Below, in pieces: positions 1-5,616 of a DNA stretch of 7,863 nt. How positions within the stretch are numbered: position 1 is the stretch's first letter; each line of letters starts with the position of its first letter. The stretch covers positions 1 through 7,863 of the forward strand of contig DAOWEV010000239.1 in the NCBI GenBank assembly GCA_030638325.1. Reading direction: 5' to 3'. Source of the DNA: Bacteroidales bacterium. GTDB lineage: Bacteria > Bacteroidota > Bacteroidia > Bacteroidales > JAGOPY01. The position numbers and the translations under genes were made by a program. A model generated the notes under the pieces. That model did not search any database, had not been told where the DNA came from, and worked only from the letters and a program-made list of their open reading frames with translations.

Positions 1-207
1 AAAGGCAATCAATTTGAAGTTAATTCCCAAGATTTTCCAGGTTTAGCAAATACAGGTTTACACTCAGATATAGAATTAAATGAAGTATCAAAAATAGGTG
101 GAAGATCACTCGCTGACATAACAAAGAATGGGCAACCGGGGATTATGTCGACTGAGGGTTTTATGGCTTCGGATGAGGATATTATCTCTGTTTTAAAAGG
201 TGATTAG
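1..207 (+). CDS. C-terminal 68 codons of an unidentified protein (5' truncated)
   Basis: Frame 1 is open from the window edge to a TAG at 205-207, giving 68 residues that end in 'SDEDIISVLKGD'. The segment is hydrophilic, with no membrane span, and contains Gly/Ser/Asp-rich stretches such as 'IGGRSLADITKNGQPG'. The body of the gene lies outside the window and I do not recognise a family. The codons are clearly more AT-rich than those of dnaA and the genes to its right. A small AT-rich gene starts 29 nt downstream on the same strand. That arrangement would suit the C-terminal tip of a large secreted or polymorphic-toxin protein followed by its immunity gene, but this is inference from size, order and composition only. 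Confidence refers to the reading frame being coding, not to a function. Confidence 0.5.
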   Translation, partial: KGNQFEVNSQDFPGLANTGLHSDIELNEVSKIGGRSLADITKNGQPGIMSTEGFMASDEDIISVLKGD

Positions 208-236
208 GCTATTATGAAATCAATATATGGAGAGAA

Positions 237-509
237 TTGAACCGTGAAGAAATTGTTTATCTCAATGACAAGTATTCGTATTTAAACGCTGATCAAATGA
301 ATGAATTGAGAAAAAAAATATCGCATATACATACTGGCGAAATGGCGCCTTATTACATCATGAGATACGGTTTTTATGAAGGTCACACTGCTTGGCGTGC
401 AGATCCGATAGCCATATCCTTTGTCTTTGGCATAAAATCTATATTTGAAATTGACCGGTTACTTGACGAGAATTTGTATTCATCATTAATTCGACACTAT
501 ATAAGATGA
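237..509 (+). CDS. Small hypothetical protein (90 aa), possible immunity-type protein
   Basis: A 90-residue open frame with a TTG start at 237 and TGA at 507-509. No ATG or GTG initiates in this frame near the 5' end, so TTG is the best start. A purine-rich GGAGAG (229-234) precedes it, although only 2 nt away. The N-terminal third is charged and probably helical ('NADQMNELRKKISHI'). The central part is aromatic and Gly-rich ('YYIMRYGFYEGHTAWRADPIAI'), followed by 'FVFGIKSIFEIDRLL'. There is no signal peptide or clear membrane span. The composition looks like a real protein rather than a chance frame, but I cannot name a family. Its position 29 nt behind the end of a larger AT-rich gene would fit an immunity or accessory protein; this is inference. 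A mini-frame from ATG 214 to TGA 240 ends across this TTG, so a lost in-frame ATG start by frameshift is also possible. Confidence 0.55.
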   Translation: MNREEIVYLNDKYSYLNADQMNELRKKISHIHTGEMAPYYIMRYGFYEGHTAWRADPIAISFVFGIKSIFEIDRLLDENLYSSLIRHYIR

Positions 510-947
510 TTAATGGTATAAATTACAGCAACTCACAACACGGTTTCAATTCCTAATTAATTTAGTCACTAAATAGCTCTATTACAATCACTACAGATTT
601 ATTTTTGTTATTTATAAACATTATACACAGATTTTACTTGACAATTCCAATAATATTTTGTACTTTTTTGCCGCTTTTTCGAGTATTTTTTTTACAAATA
701 GAAGAAAATCAAAATATTACACAGAATCCTTGCTAATTAGGGGATGCCGGCCTTTATATAAAGCAAATATTTTTAAAAGTCAAGTGATTTTTTTCTTTTT
801 TTTAACTTTTTTTGTCATTCTTTTGTTGACGAAAGCAAAAATCACAACTGCCAGCACAGGGGCGCTACGATTTATCACATCCTAAATACGGGATTATTTT
901 TTTAATTTAAAGAAGAATTTTAACATACTTTTCAACCAAAGTTGAAT
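510..947. other. AT-rich non-coding stretch upstream of dnaA, candidate origin of replication
   Basis: No convincing gene lies in these 438 bases. The right two thirds are extremely AT-rich, with long T runs (about 664-690 and 787-813), as expected of a DNA unwinding element. Two DnaA-box-like 9-mers abut at 612-629. A weaker 7-of-9 match, TATTACACA, is at 715-723. A short AT-only hairpin, ATTTAG-TCA-CTAAAT, sits at 560-574. I found no perfect Bacteroidota TAnnTTTG promoter element on the + strand here, so the dnaA promoter is not assigned. Placement next to dnaA supports an oriC or a DnaA autoregulatory region, but in Bacteroidota the origin is not always beside dnaA and the box count is small. 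Confidence 0.35.
612..629 (+). promoter_or_regulatory. Two abutting DnaA-box-like 9-mers
   Basis: TTATACACA at 621-629 matches the DnaA box consensus TTATNCACA perfectly. The 9-mer directly before it, TTATAAACA at 612-620, has one mismatch. They are in the same orientation with no spacer. Their location about 320 bp upstream of dnaA in T-rich DNA fits either origin unwinding or autoregulation of dnaA. One perfect 9-mer can occur by chance in AT-rich DNA; the tandem arrangement and position raise the likelihood. Confidence 0.45.
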
Positions 948-2381
948 ATGAAAAGGAACGCTAACGAGGTTTGGGAAAACTGTCTCAACATCATAAAAGA
1001 TAACATACACTTCCAGAGTTACAAAACATGGTTTGTCCCTATTAAGCCTCTTAAGCTTGAAAACGATGTGCTTACGATACAGGTTCCCAGCCAGTTTTTT
1101 TACGAATGGCTTGAAGAACACTATATCGGGTTATTAAAAAAGACCATTAAAAAAGAACTGGGGCCGGAAGGCAGGCTGGAGTATAGCATTATCATGGAGC
1201 ACACCTATAATAATCCGAGCCCATTCTCAATAAAAGTCCCTACATCAAGTGTAAACACTGAAAACCCGGAAGTTAACATGCCAATTGACCTGAACCGGGG
1301 TACCTCTAAAGAGATTCCGAATCCTTTTGTTATACCCGGGCTGAAGAAGATCAAAGTTAACTCTCAACTGGTAGAAAGTTATTCGTTTGAGAATTTTGTG
1401 GAAGGTGACTGTAACCGGCTTGCCAGATCGGCAGGCTTTGCCGTAAGTGAAAATCCCGGTAAAACGGCTTTCAACCCATTGTTCATATACAGCAATGTCG
1501 GACTGGGCAAAACACACCTTGCACATGCTATCGGACTACAGGTCAAGAATAATTTCCCGGAAAAGACAGTCTTGTATGTAAGCACGGAACAGTTTATTGC
1601 ACAGTTTATTGAATCTGTCCGAAATAACAATCAAAATGATTTTGTTCATTTTTACCAGATGATAGACGTGCTTATCGTTGACGACATTCAATTCCTGTCA
1701 GGAAAAGAGAAAACACAGGATGTCTTTTTCCATGTCTTCAATCAACTCCACCAGAACCTCAAGCAGGTCGTTCTGACAGCTGATAAGCCTCCGGTTGAAA
1801 TAAAAGGGATCGAGCCCAGGTTGCTGTCACGGTTTAAATGGGGACTTGCAGCAGATCTTCAGCCGCCAGCCCTGGAAACCAGGATTGCCATCCTGCAAAA
1901 AAGACTGTACAATGATGGCATTGAAATGCCTGCTAATGTAATCGAATACCTGGCATACAGTATCAACACAAACATCAGGGAGCTGGAAGGAGCCCTCATA
2001 TCTATCCTGGCACAGTCGTCACTCAATAAGAAGGCAATCACTATTGAACTGGCCAAGCAGATGATCGATAAATTTGTTAAGAGCACATCCAGAGAAGTAT
2101 CCATCGACTATATCCAAAAGATCGTTTGTGATTACTTCAACCTGCCACTCGATGTCATCAACTCCAAAACCCGTAAAAGGGAAATTGTCCAGGCCAGACA
2201 GTTATCCATGTACTTTGCAAAAAAGCATACCAAAGCATCACTGGCCAACATCGGGACGCATTGTGGCAAAAAAGACCATGCCACGGTGCTGCATGCCTGC
2301 CGCACAGTCAACAACCTGATCGATACCGATAAACAATTCAGGATCTATGTTGAAGAGCTGGATAAGAAGATTAAGATGTAG
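948..2381 (+). CDS. dnaA: Chromosomal replication initiator protein DnaA
   Basis: AAA+ ATPase that binds DnaA boxes and opens the replication origin. The 477 residues show all four domains: domain I (about 1-85, 'SYKTWFVPIKPLKLEN'), a linker (about 86-140, ending 'NPFVIPG'), the AAA+ domain (about 141-355) and the DNA-binding domain (about 360-477). Visible motifs are Walker A at 182-189, Walker B 'VLIVDDIQF' at 241-249, sensor I 'VVLTADKPP' at 274-282, the arginine-finger segment 'RLLSRF' at 291-296 (R295), sensor II 'NIRELEGAL' at 342-350, and the signature 'KKDHATVLHA' at 441-450. The P-loop is unusual: Ser182-Asn183 replace the usual Gly-Gly before VGLGKT. I chose the ATG at 948 over the in-frame TTG at 942 because the family starts near 'xENVWxxCL'. 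Length is normal for the phylum. The phosphatase gene begins only 3 nt after the stop, so co-transcription is likely. Confidence 0.98.
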   Translation: MKRNANEVWENCLNIIKDNIHFQSYKTWFVPIKPLKLENDVLTIQVPSQFFYEWLEEHYIGLLKKTIKKELGPEGRLEYSIIMEHTYNNPSPFSIKVPTSSVNTENPEVNMPIDLNRGTSKEIPNPFVIPGLKKIKVNSQLVESYSFENFVEGDCNRLARSAGFAVSENPGKTAFNPLFIYSNVGLGKTHLAHAIGLQVKNNFPEKTVLYVSTEQFIAQFIESVRNNNQNDFVHFYQMIDVLIVDDIQFLSGKEKTQDVFFHVFNQLHQNLKQVVLTADKPPVEIKGIEPRLLSRFKWGLAADLQPPALETRIAILQKRLYNDGIEMPANVIEYLAYSINTNIRELEGALISILAQSSLNKKAITIELAKQMIDKFVKSTSREVSIDYIQKIVCDYFNLPLDVINSKTRKREIVQARQLSMYFAKKHTKASLANIGTHCGKKDHATVLHACRTVNNLIDTDKQFRIYVEELDKKIKM

Positions 2382-2384
2382 GTG

Positions 2385-2846
2385 ATGAAAGTGCTATTTG
2401 TATGTCTTGGAAATATATGCCGTTCACCACTGGCTAAAGGCATCATGGAGGATAAGATCAGGAAGAGAAAGCTGCACGCCTGGGTTGATTCTGCCGGGTT
2501 CGAGGCTTACCACGTTGGCCAGGCCGCAGACCCCCGCTCAGAAGATATTGCAGCTAAGCATGGTATTTCCTTAAAAGGCCATGTGGCACGGAAGTTCACG
2601 ATGCAGGACTTCGGCAACTTTGACAGGATCTACGTCATGGACACCATGAACTATTCAAATGTCATCAGTGTTGCCAGAAATGAAAAAGACATGTCGAAAG
2701 TAGATTTCATCCTGAATGAACTGCATCCCGGCAGCAACCGGCCGGTGCCTGACCCTTATTATGGAGGGCGCGACTGCTTTCAAAAAATATATGACTTGTT
2801 AGACAAGGCCTGCGACAGCATTGCCAATGAAATAGCATCTCAATAG
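2385..2846 (+). CDS. Low-molecular-weight protein tyrosine phosphatase
   Basis: Cytoplasmic phosphatase of the LMW-PTP/ArsC-like fold that hydrolyses phosphotyrosine by way of a cysteinyl-phosphate intermediate. The 153 residues have the typical length. The N-terminal 'VCLGNICRSP' contains the C(X)5R(S) P-loop, with Cys7 as nucleophile and Arg13. The C-terminal 'DPYYGG' supplies the general acid Asp123 and the conserved tyrosines. All catalytic residues are intact. The ATG at 2385 is preferred to the overlapping GTG at 2382, because family members begin MKVLFVCLGN. It lies 3 nt after dnaA with no room for a promoter, implying translation from the dnaA transcript. A dnaA/LMW-PTP neighbourhood is, as far as I recall, common in Bacteroidota. 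The physiological substrate cannot be told from sequence. Confidence 0.95.
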   Translation: MKVLFVCLGNICRSPLAKGIMEDKIRKRKLHAWVDSAGFEAYHVGQAADPRSEDIAAKHGISLKGHVARKFTMQDFGNFDRIYVMDTMNYSNVISVARNEKDMSKVDFILNELHPGSNRPVPDPYYGGRDCFQKIYDLLDKACDSIANEIASQ

Positions 2847-2871
2847 CATTTTCAGTATACACCCGGTACTC

Positions 2872-3816
2872 ATGACACCCACACTTGATGATATCCACCA
2901 TGCCGCAGATCGCATCCGACCCTATGTTCACCATACACCAGTACTGAAAAGCGAAAGTATCGACAAATTGTTAAAGGCCCGGATATATTTCAAATGTGAG
3001 AATTTTCAGAAGGCTGGTGCATTCAAGAGCAGGGGCGCCTGCAATGCCGTATTTTCTTTAACTGATGAGGAAGTTAAAAACGGGGTTTGCACCCATTCAT
3101 CAGGCAACCATGCACAGGCGCTGTCCAGGGCTGCCAGGCTTCGCGGGTGTAAGGCCTTCATTGTAATGCCTGATAATTCATCCAAGGTTAAAATAGATGC
3201 CGTTAATAATTATGGCGGGCGGATATTTTTTTGCAAGCCAAACCTGAAATCCAGAGAAGAAACTCTGAGTGAGGTACAAAAGAAAATGGGTGCAGTTGAG
3301 ATACATCCTTACAATGACTACCGGATCATCACTGCACAGGGCACTGCCGCAATGGAATTTCTGGAAGAAATACCGGAGCCGGATATTATGCTGGTACCTG
3401 TTGGCGGTGGCGGTTTGTTGAGCGGGACAGCATTGGCGACCAGGTACTTATCGCCCAAAACGAAAGTTATCGCTGCCGAACCGGCAGGTGCGGATGATGC
3501 CTACCGGTCATTCTATGAGAAAAGGTTCATCCCATCAACCGATCCGGATACGATAGCCGACGGATTGCTTACATCGCTGGGTTCGCTTACATATCCCATT
3601 ATACTGCAATATGTTGACCAGATAATACGAGTGTCCGAGGGTTCTATTATGAATGCAATGATGTTGGTATGGGAACGAATGAAAATCATCATCGAACCTT
3701 CATCAGCAGTACCTCTGGCAGCCATCATGGAAAATACCGCTAAATTTTCCGGGAAGCGAATCGGACTGATCATCTCCGGAGGAAATGTGGATCTTAGGAA
3801 ATTGCCATGGAATTGA
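2872..3816 (+). CDS. Serine racemase / threonine (serine) dehydratase-type PLP enzyme
   Basis: Fold-type II pyridoxal-phosphate enzyme of 314 residues, without the C-terminal regulatory ACT-like domain of biosynthetic IlvA. Visible elements are the Schiff-base Lys52 in 'AFKSRG', the substrate loop 'SSGNHAQ' at 76-82, the phosphate-binding tetraglycine 'GGGG' at 178-181, and the late 'SGGNVDL' at 302-308. Several stretches match eukaryotic serine racemase closely: Ser77 corresponds to the proton-donating Ser84 of the human enzyme, and 'EPAGADD' (Glu203, Asp209) to its divalent-metal site. 'DTIADG' and 'LVWERMK..IEPS' are also shared. It may therefore racemise or dehydrate L-serine, or act on L-threonine or 3-hydroxyaspartate; sequence alone does not separate these. 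It starts 25 nt after the phosphatase and is probably in the same operon. A heptamer array follows 11 nt after its stop. Confidence 0.9.
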   Translation: MTPTLDDIHHAADRIRPYVHHTPVLKSESIDKLLKARIYFKCENFQKAGAFKSRGACNAVFSLTDEEVKNGVCTHSSGNHAQALSRAARLRGCKAFIVMPDNSSKVKIDAVNNYGGRIFFCKPNLKSREETLSEVQKKMGAVEIHPYNDYRIITAQGTAAMEFLEEIPEPDIMLVPVGGGGLLSGTALATRYLSPKTKVIAAEPAGADDAYRSFYEKRFIPSTDPDTIADGLLTSLGSLTYPIILQYVDQIIRVSEGSIMNAMMLVWERMKIIIEPSSAVPLAAIMENTAKFSGKRIGLIISGGNVDLRKLPWN

Positions 3817-3827
3817 AGAAAAAAAAA

Positions 3828-3911
3828 GAGTTGAGAGTTGAGAGATGAGAGTTGAGATAACTCAACTGTCAACCGTCAACCGTCAACCGTCAACCGATAA
3901 CTGACAACTGA
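3828..3911. repeat. Heptamer tandem array A (12 units)
   Basis: Twelve 7-bp units in unbroken register fill the spacer between the racemase-like gene and the methyltransferase, ending exactly at the base before the latter's ATG. The first four units are GAGTTGA or GAGATGA. GATAACT then marks a switch, after which units read CAACTGT, CAACCGT (three times), CAACCGA, TAACTGA and CAACTGA, i.e. mostly the opposite strand of the same GTTG-core word. The junction forms a perfect 7-bp stem with a 4-nt loop (3850-3867). There is no open frame or transposase signal. Confidence 0.9.
3850..3867. promoter_or_regulatory. Perfect hairpin at the strand switch inside array A
   Basis: AGTTGAG (3850-3856), loop ATAA (3857-3860) and CTCAACT (3861-3867) are exact reverse complements. 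No T-run follows, so it is not a classical intrinsic terminator. In a read-through transcript it would lie 44 nt before the methyltransferase start codon and could affect RNA processing or translation. It may simply be the by-product of two arrays of opposite polarity joining. Confidence 0.5.
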
Positions 3912-4616
3912 ATGGCCGGATCATTATACCTGATACCAAGCACCCTCGGAGACACACCGGTTGAACAGGTCATTCCCGGGCATCATAAAGTTATTATTAA
4001 CAGGCTTTGTGAATTCATAGTGGAAGATATCCGGTCTGCCCGCCGTTTCCTTAAAAAAATTGACAAAAGCATTGAAATTGAAAATTTAAATTTTCAATTG
4101 CTGAATGAGCATACTTCCGAAGAGGACATTCCCTGCCTGCTTAACCCCTTAAGGGCTGGAAAAGATATAGGACTACTCTCGGAAGCCGGGTTGCCATGCG
4201 TTGCAGACCCGGGGGCAACCCTGGTGCGGATTGCACATGATGAAAACATGAGGATAATACCCCTGAGCGGGCCATCTTCCATATTTCTGGCCCTGATGGC
4301 TTCCGGGTTCAATGGCCAGAACTTTGCTTTTCATGGTTATTTGCCAAGAGATATGAGATCCAGGACTAAAAAACTGAAGGAACTCGAAAGGATATCCGCA
4401 CAAACCGGTCAAACCCAGATTTTTATTGAAACACCTTACCGTAACAAGTCCATGTTGGAAACGATCCTCCATTGCTGTGGAAGTCAGACGCAGTTGTGCA
4501 TTGCCGCCGGCCTCACAACAAACCAGGAATTTATATCAACAAAAAGTATCATGGAATGGAAAAAAACAAAAAGGCCGGAAATTCATAAGATCCCGGCTGT
4601 GTTTCTTATACTGTAG
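3912..4616 (+). CDS. RsmI-like SAM-dependent methyltransferase (tetrapyrrole methylase family)
   Basis: Cytoplasmic methyltransferase of the TP-methylase superfamily, closest in appearance to the RsmI group that 2'-O-methylates C1402 of 16S rRNA. The 234 residues show an N-terminal strand 'LYLIPSTLGD' (5-14) in place of RsmI's GTPIGNLGD, the SAM-site motif 'SEAGLPCVADPG' (90-101), 'PLSGPSS' (117-123), 'FHGYLP' (140-145) and 'FIETPYRN' (171-178). It is about 50 residues shorter than E. coli RsmI and lacks its C-terminal extension. Short relatives of this kind are usual beside dnaA and the phosphatase in Bacteroidota, from memory, and may be a separate subfamily with another target. The start codon directly abuts heptamer array A, so any leader is made of repeats; there is no obvious Shine-Dalgarno sequence. 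It ends convergently with slyD. Confidence 0.85.
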   Translation: MAGSLYLIPSTLGDTPVEQVIPGHHKVIINRLCEFIVEDIRSARRFLKKIDKSIEIENLNFQLLNEHTSEEDIPCLLNPLRAGKDIGLLSEAGLPCVADPGATLVRIAHDENMRIIPLSGPSSIFLALMASGFNGQNFAFHGYLPRDMRSRTKKLKELERISAQTGQTQIFIETPYRNKSMLETILHCCGSQTQLCIAAGLTTNQEFISTKSIMEWKKTKRPEIHKIPAVFLIL

Positions 4617-4623
4617 CTAAATC

Positions 4624-4686
4624 AATTAGGAATTAGGAATTACGAATTAGGAATTAGGAATTACGAATTACGAATTAGGAATTATG
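4624..4686. repeat. Heptamer tandem array B (9 units)
   Basis: Nine 7-bp units in unbroken register: AATTAGG five times, AATTACG three times, and a final AATTATG. They occupy almost all of the 71-bp spacer between the convergent methyltransferase and slyD genes, stopping 1 nt short of the slyD stop codon. No GC-rich terminator hairpin is present, so if transcription ends here it must do so within or across the array. Confidence 0.92.
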
Positions 4687-4687
4687 C

Positions 4688-5188
4688 TCAGTGACCCTCC
4701 GGCCCGTGGGCATGGCCGTGTTCCAGTTCTTCGGGAGAGGGCTCTCTGACCTCAAGTACCTTCCCGCAAAAATGAAGGTCCATGCCGGCAAGCGGGTGAT
4801 TGAAATCCATCTTGACCACCTCATCCCCTAACTCAGCGATTATGCCCACCAGAGGCATACCTTCCTGATCCTCCATTGGAACTGTTTCCCCCACTTTTAA
4901 AAGGGATTCATCAACTTTTCCATCGACCTCAAAAATTTTCTTTGGAAGGTCAATTATATTTTCATCGCTTGGGGCCCCGTAAGCATCTTCCTTAGAGAGC
5001 TTAAAATCAAAAATATCACCATCTTCCAAACCTTCCAAATTTGATTTAAAGGCAGGCAGTAATCCTCCTTGTCCAAACAAATAAACAAAAGGCCGTTCTT
5101 CATTCACTTCCTGGATCAGTTCTCCATTTGCATCATTTTCCCTGAGTAAGTAAGTGATGGAAACAACCTTATTTTCTCCAACATTCAT
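4688..5188 (-). CDS. slyD: FKBP-type peptidyl-prolyl isomerase / chaperone SlyD
   Basis: Cytoplasmic prolyl cis-trans isomerase and chaperone. The 166 residues show the SlyD arrangement. The N-terminal FKBP half carries 'VYLFGQGGLLPAFKSNLEGLEDGD' split around residues 35-58. An insert-in-flap chaperone domain spans about 73-125 ('NIIDLPKKIFE', 'GMPLVGII'). The FKBP fold then resumes with the family signature 'DFNHPLAGMDLHF' (128-140). The end 'EELEHGHAHGPEGH' is a short His-rich tail; such tails bind nickel or other metals in SlyD, though this one has only four histidines and no cysteine cluster. The ATG on the reverse strand gives a normal-length protein. A TATCTTTG element 40 nt upstream is a likely promoter. 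It is transcribed toward the methyltransferase and divergently from the ABC operon. Confidence 0.95.
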   Translation of the reverse strand: MNVGENKVVSITYLLRENDANGELIQEVNEERPFVYLFGQGGLLPAFKSNLEGLEDGDIFDFKLSKEDAYGAPSDENIIDLPKKIFEVDGKVDESLLKVGETVPMEDQEGMPLVGIIAELGDEVVKMDFNHPLAGMDLHFCGKVLEVREPSPEELEHGHAHGPEGH

Positions 5189-5227
5189 TTCTTATACCAT
5201 TAAATTGTGATCAATTAATTCAAGTGA

Positions 5228-5235
5228 CAAAGATA
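5228..5235 (-). promoter_or_regulatory. Bacteroidota-type -7 element for slyD
   Basis: On the reverse strand this reads TATCTTTG, a perfect match to the Bacteroidota -7 consensus TAnnTTTG. It lies 39 bases before the slyD ATG in AT-rich DNA. No good TTTG element is visible at -33, so the promoter is incomplete by consensus. A short inverted repeat AATTG-N4-CAATT (5203-5216) lies between it and the start codon, which could be an operator or chance. The rest of 5189-5302 shows nothing recognisable. Confidence 0.45.
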
Positions 5236-5302
5236 TAAATTAATTGTAATATTTTTGCATCCTGGTCGTCTCATAATATTGAGAGGGGAAAAGCGTTAAG
5301 AC

Positions 5303-5463
5303 GGTTGACAGTTGACAGTTGACAGTTGACGGTTGACGGTTGACGGTTGACAGTTGACAGTTGACAGTTGACAGTTGACGGTTGACAGTTGACGGTTGAC
5401 AGTTGACAGTTGACAGTTGACAGTTGACAGTTGACGGTTGACGGTTGACGGTTGGCGGTTGAG
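5303..5463. repeat. Heptamer tandem array C, left block (23 RGTTGAC units)
   Basis: Twenty-three consecutive 7-bp units. Twenty-one are exactly GGTTGAC or AGTTGAC (first base G or A in an irregular order), followed by the variants GGTTGGC and GGTTGAG. There is no indel in 161 bp. The block lies in the divergent spacer between slyD and the ABC operon. It is the strand-inverted relative of the CAACCGT units in array A. Reading it as protein gives a 7-residue repeat only because 7 is coprime to 3. Confidence 0.95.
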
Positions 5464-5589
5464 AGAGATGAGAGTTGAGATGGGATAGGAAGACACTTAT
5501 TAATTTTAAATTTTAAATTTCTTCACATTTCACATGTCACACTTCACCCTTCACGTCTTCGGTCTTCGGACTCCGGACTTCCGACTTTT
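5464..5589. repeat. Heptamer tandem array C, right block (18 degenerate units of several types)
   Basis: The 7-bp register of the left block continues for 126 more bases while the unit word changes. It runs through AGAGATG/AGAGTTG types, a few irregular units, ATTAATT and TTAAATT (twice), then five units ending TTCAC or GTCAC, then GTCTTCG (twice), GACTCCG, GACTTCC and GACTTTT. The first 18 bases (5464-5481) are identical to 3841-3858 in array A. The block ends 27 bp before the TTG start of the ABC ATPase. A phase-shifted TAACTGACA (5595-5603), also present at the end of array A, suggests a degenerate tail. Confidence 0.8.
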
Positions 5590-5616
5590 AACACTAACTG
5601 ACAAAAAATCATTAAT

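Noticed and set aside
548..558. AATTCCTAATT as a remnant of a heptamer array (reverse complement of array B words)
   Set aside because: Only 11 nt match in AT-rich DNA and the flanks are not 7-bp periodic; chance is likely.
560..574. ATTTAG-TCA-CTAAAT hairpin as a terminator for the 90-aa gene
   Set aside because: The stem is six AT-rich base pairs with no T-run after it; too weak to call.
658..885. 75-aa open frame on the + strand upstream of dnaA
   Set aside because: It is a translation of T-rich DNA (runs of Phe and Leu), with no ribosome site or protein-like pattern, and it overlaps the candidate origin.
894..1121. 75-aa reverse-strand frame at the dnaA 5' end
   Set aside because: It overlaps the conserved DnaA domain I in antisense, with no recognisable protein features.
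3513..3872. 119-aa reverse-strand frame overlapping the racemase-like gene
   Set aside because: It is a shadow of a clearly conserved coding region and its start runs into array A.
5303..5463. Multiple sigma-70 -35 boxes (TTGACA) in array C
   Set aside because: TTGACA recurs merely because AGTTGAC is repeated. Bacteroidota use a different promoter code and no TAnnTTTG element lies at proper spacing downstream.
5296..5496. 66-aa reverse-strand frame with a perfect 7-residue repeat
   Set aside because: The peptide repeat (STVNCQL-like) is the direct result of a 7-bp DNA array read in triplets; there is no sequence outside the repeat to support a gene.
5303..5589. CRISPR array
   Set aside because: Units are 7 bp and contiguous, with no unique spacers and no cas genes nearby.
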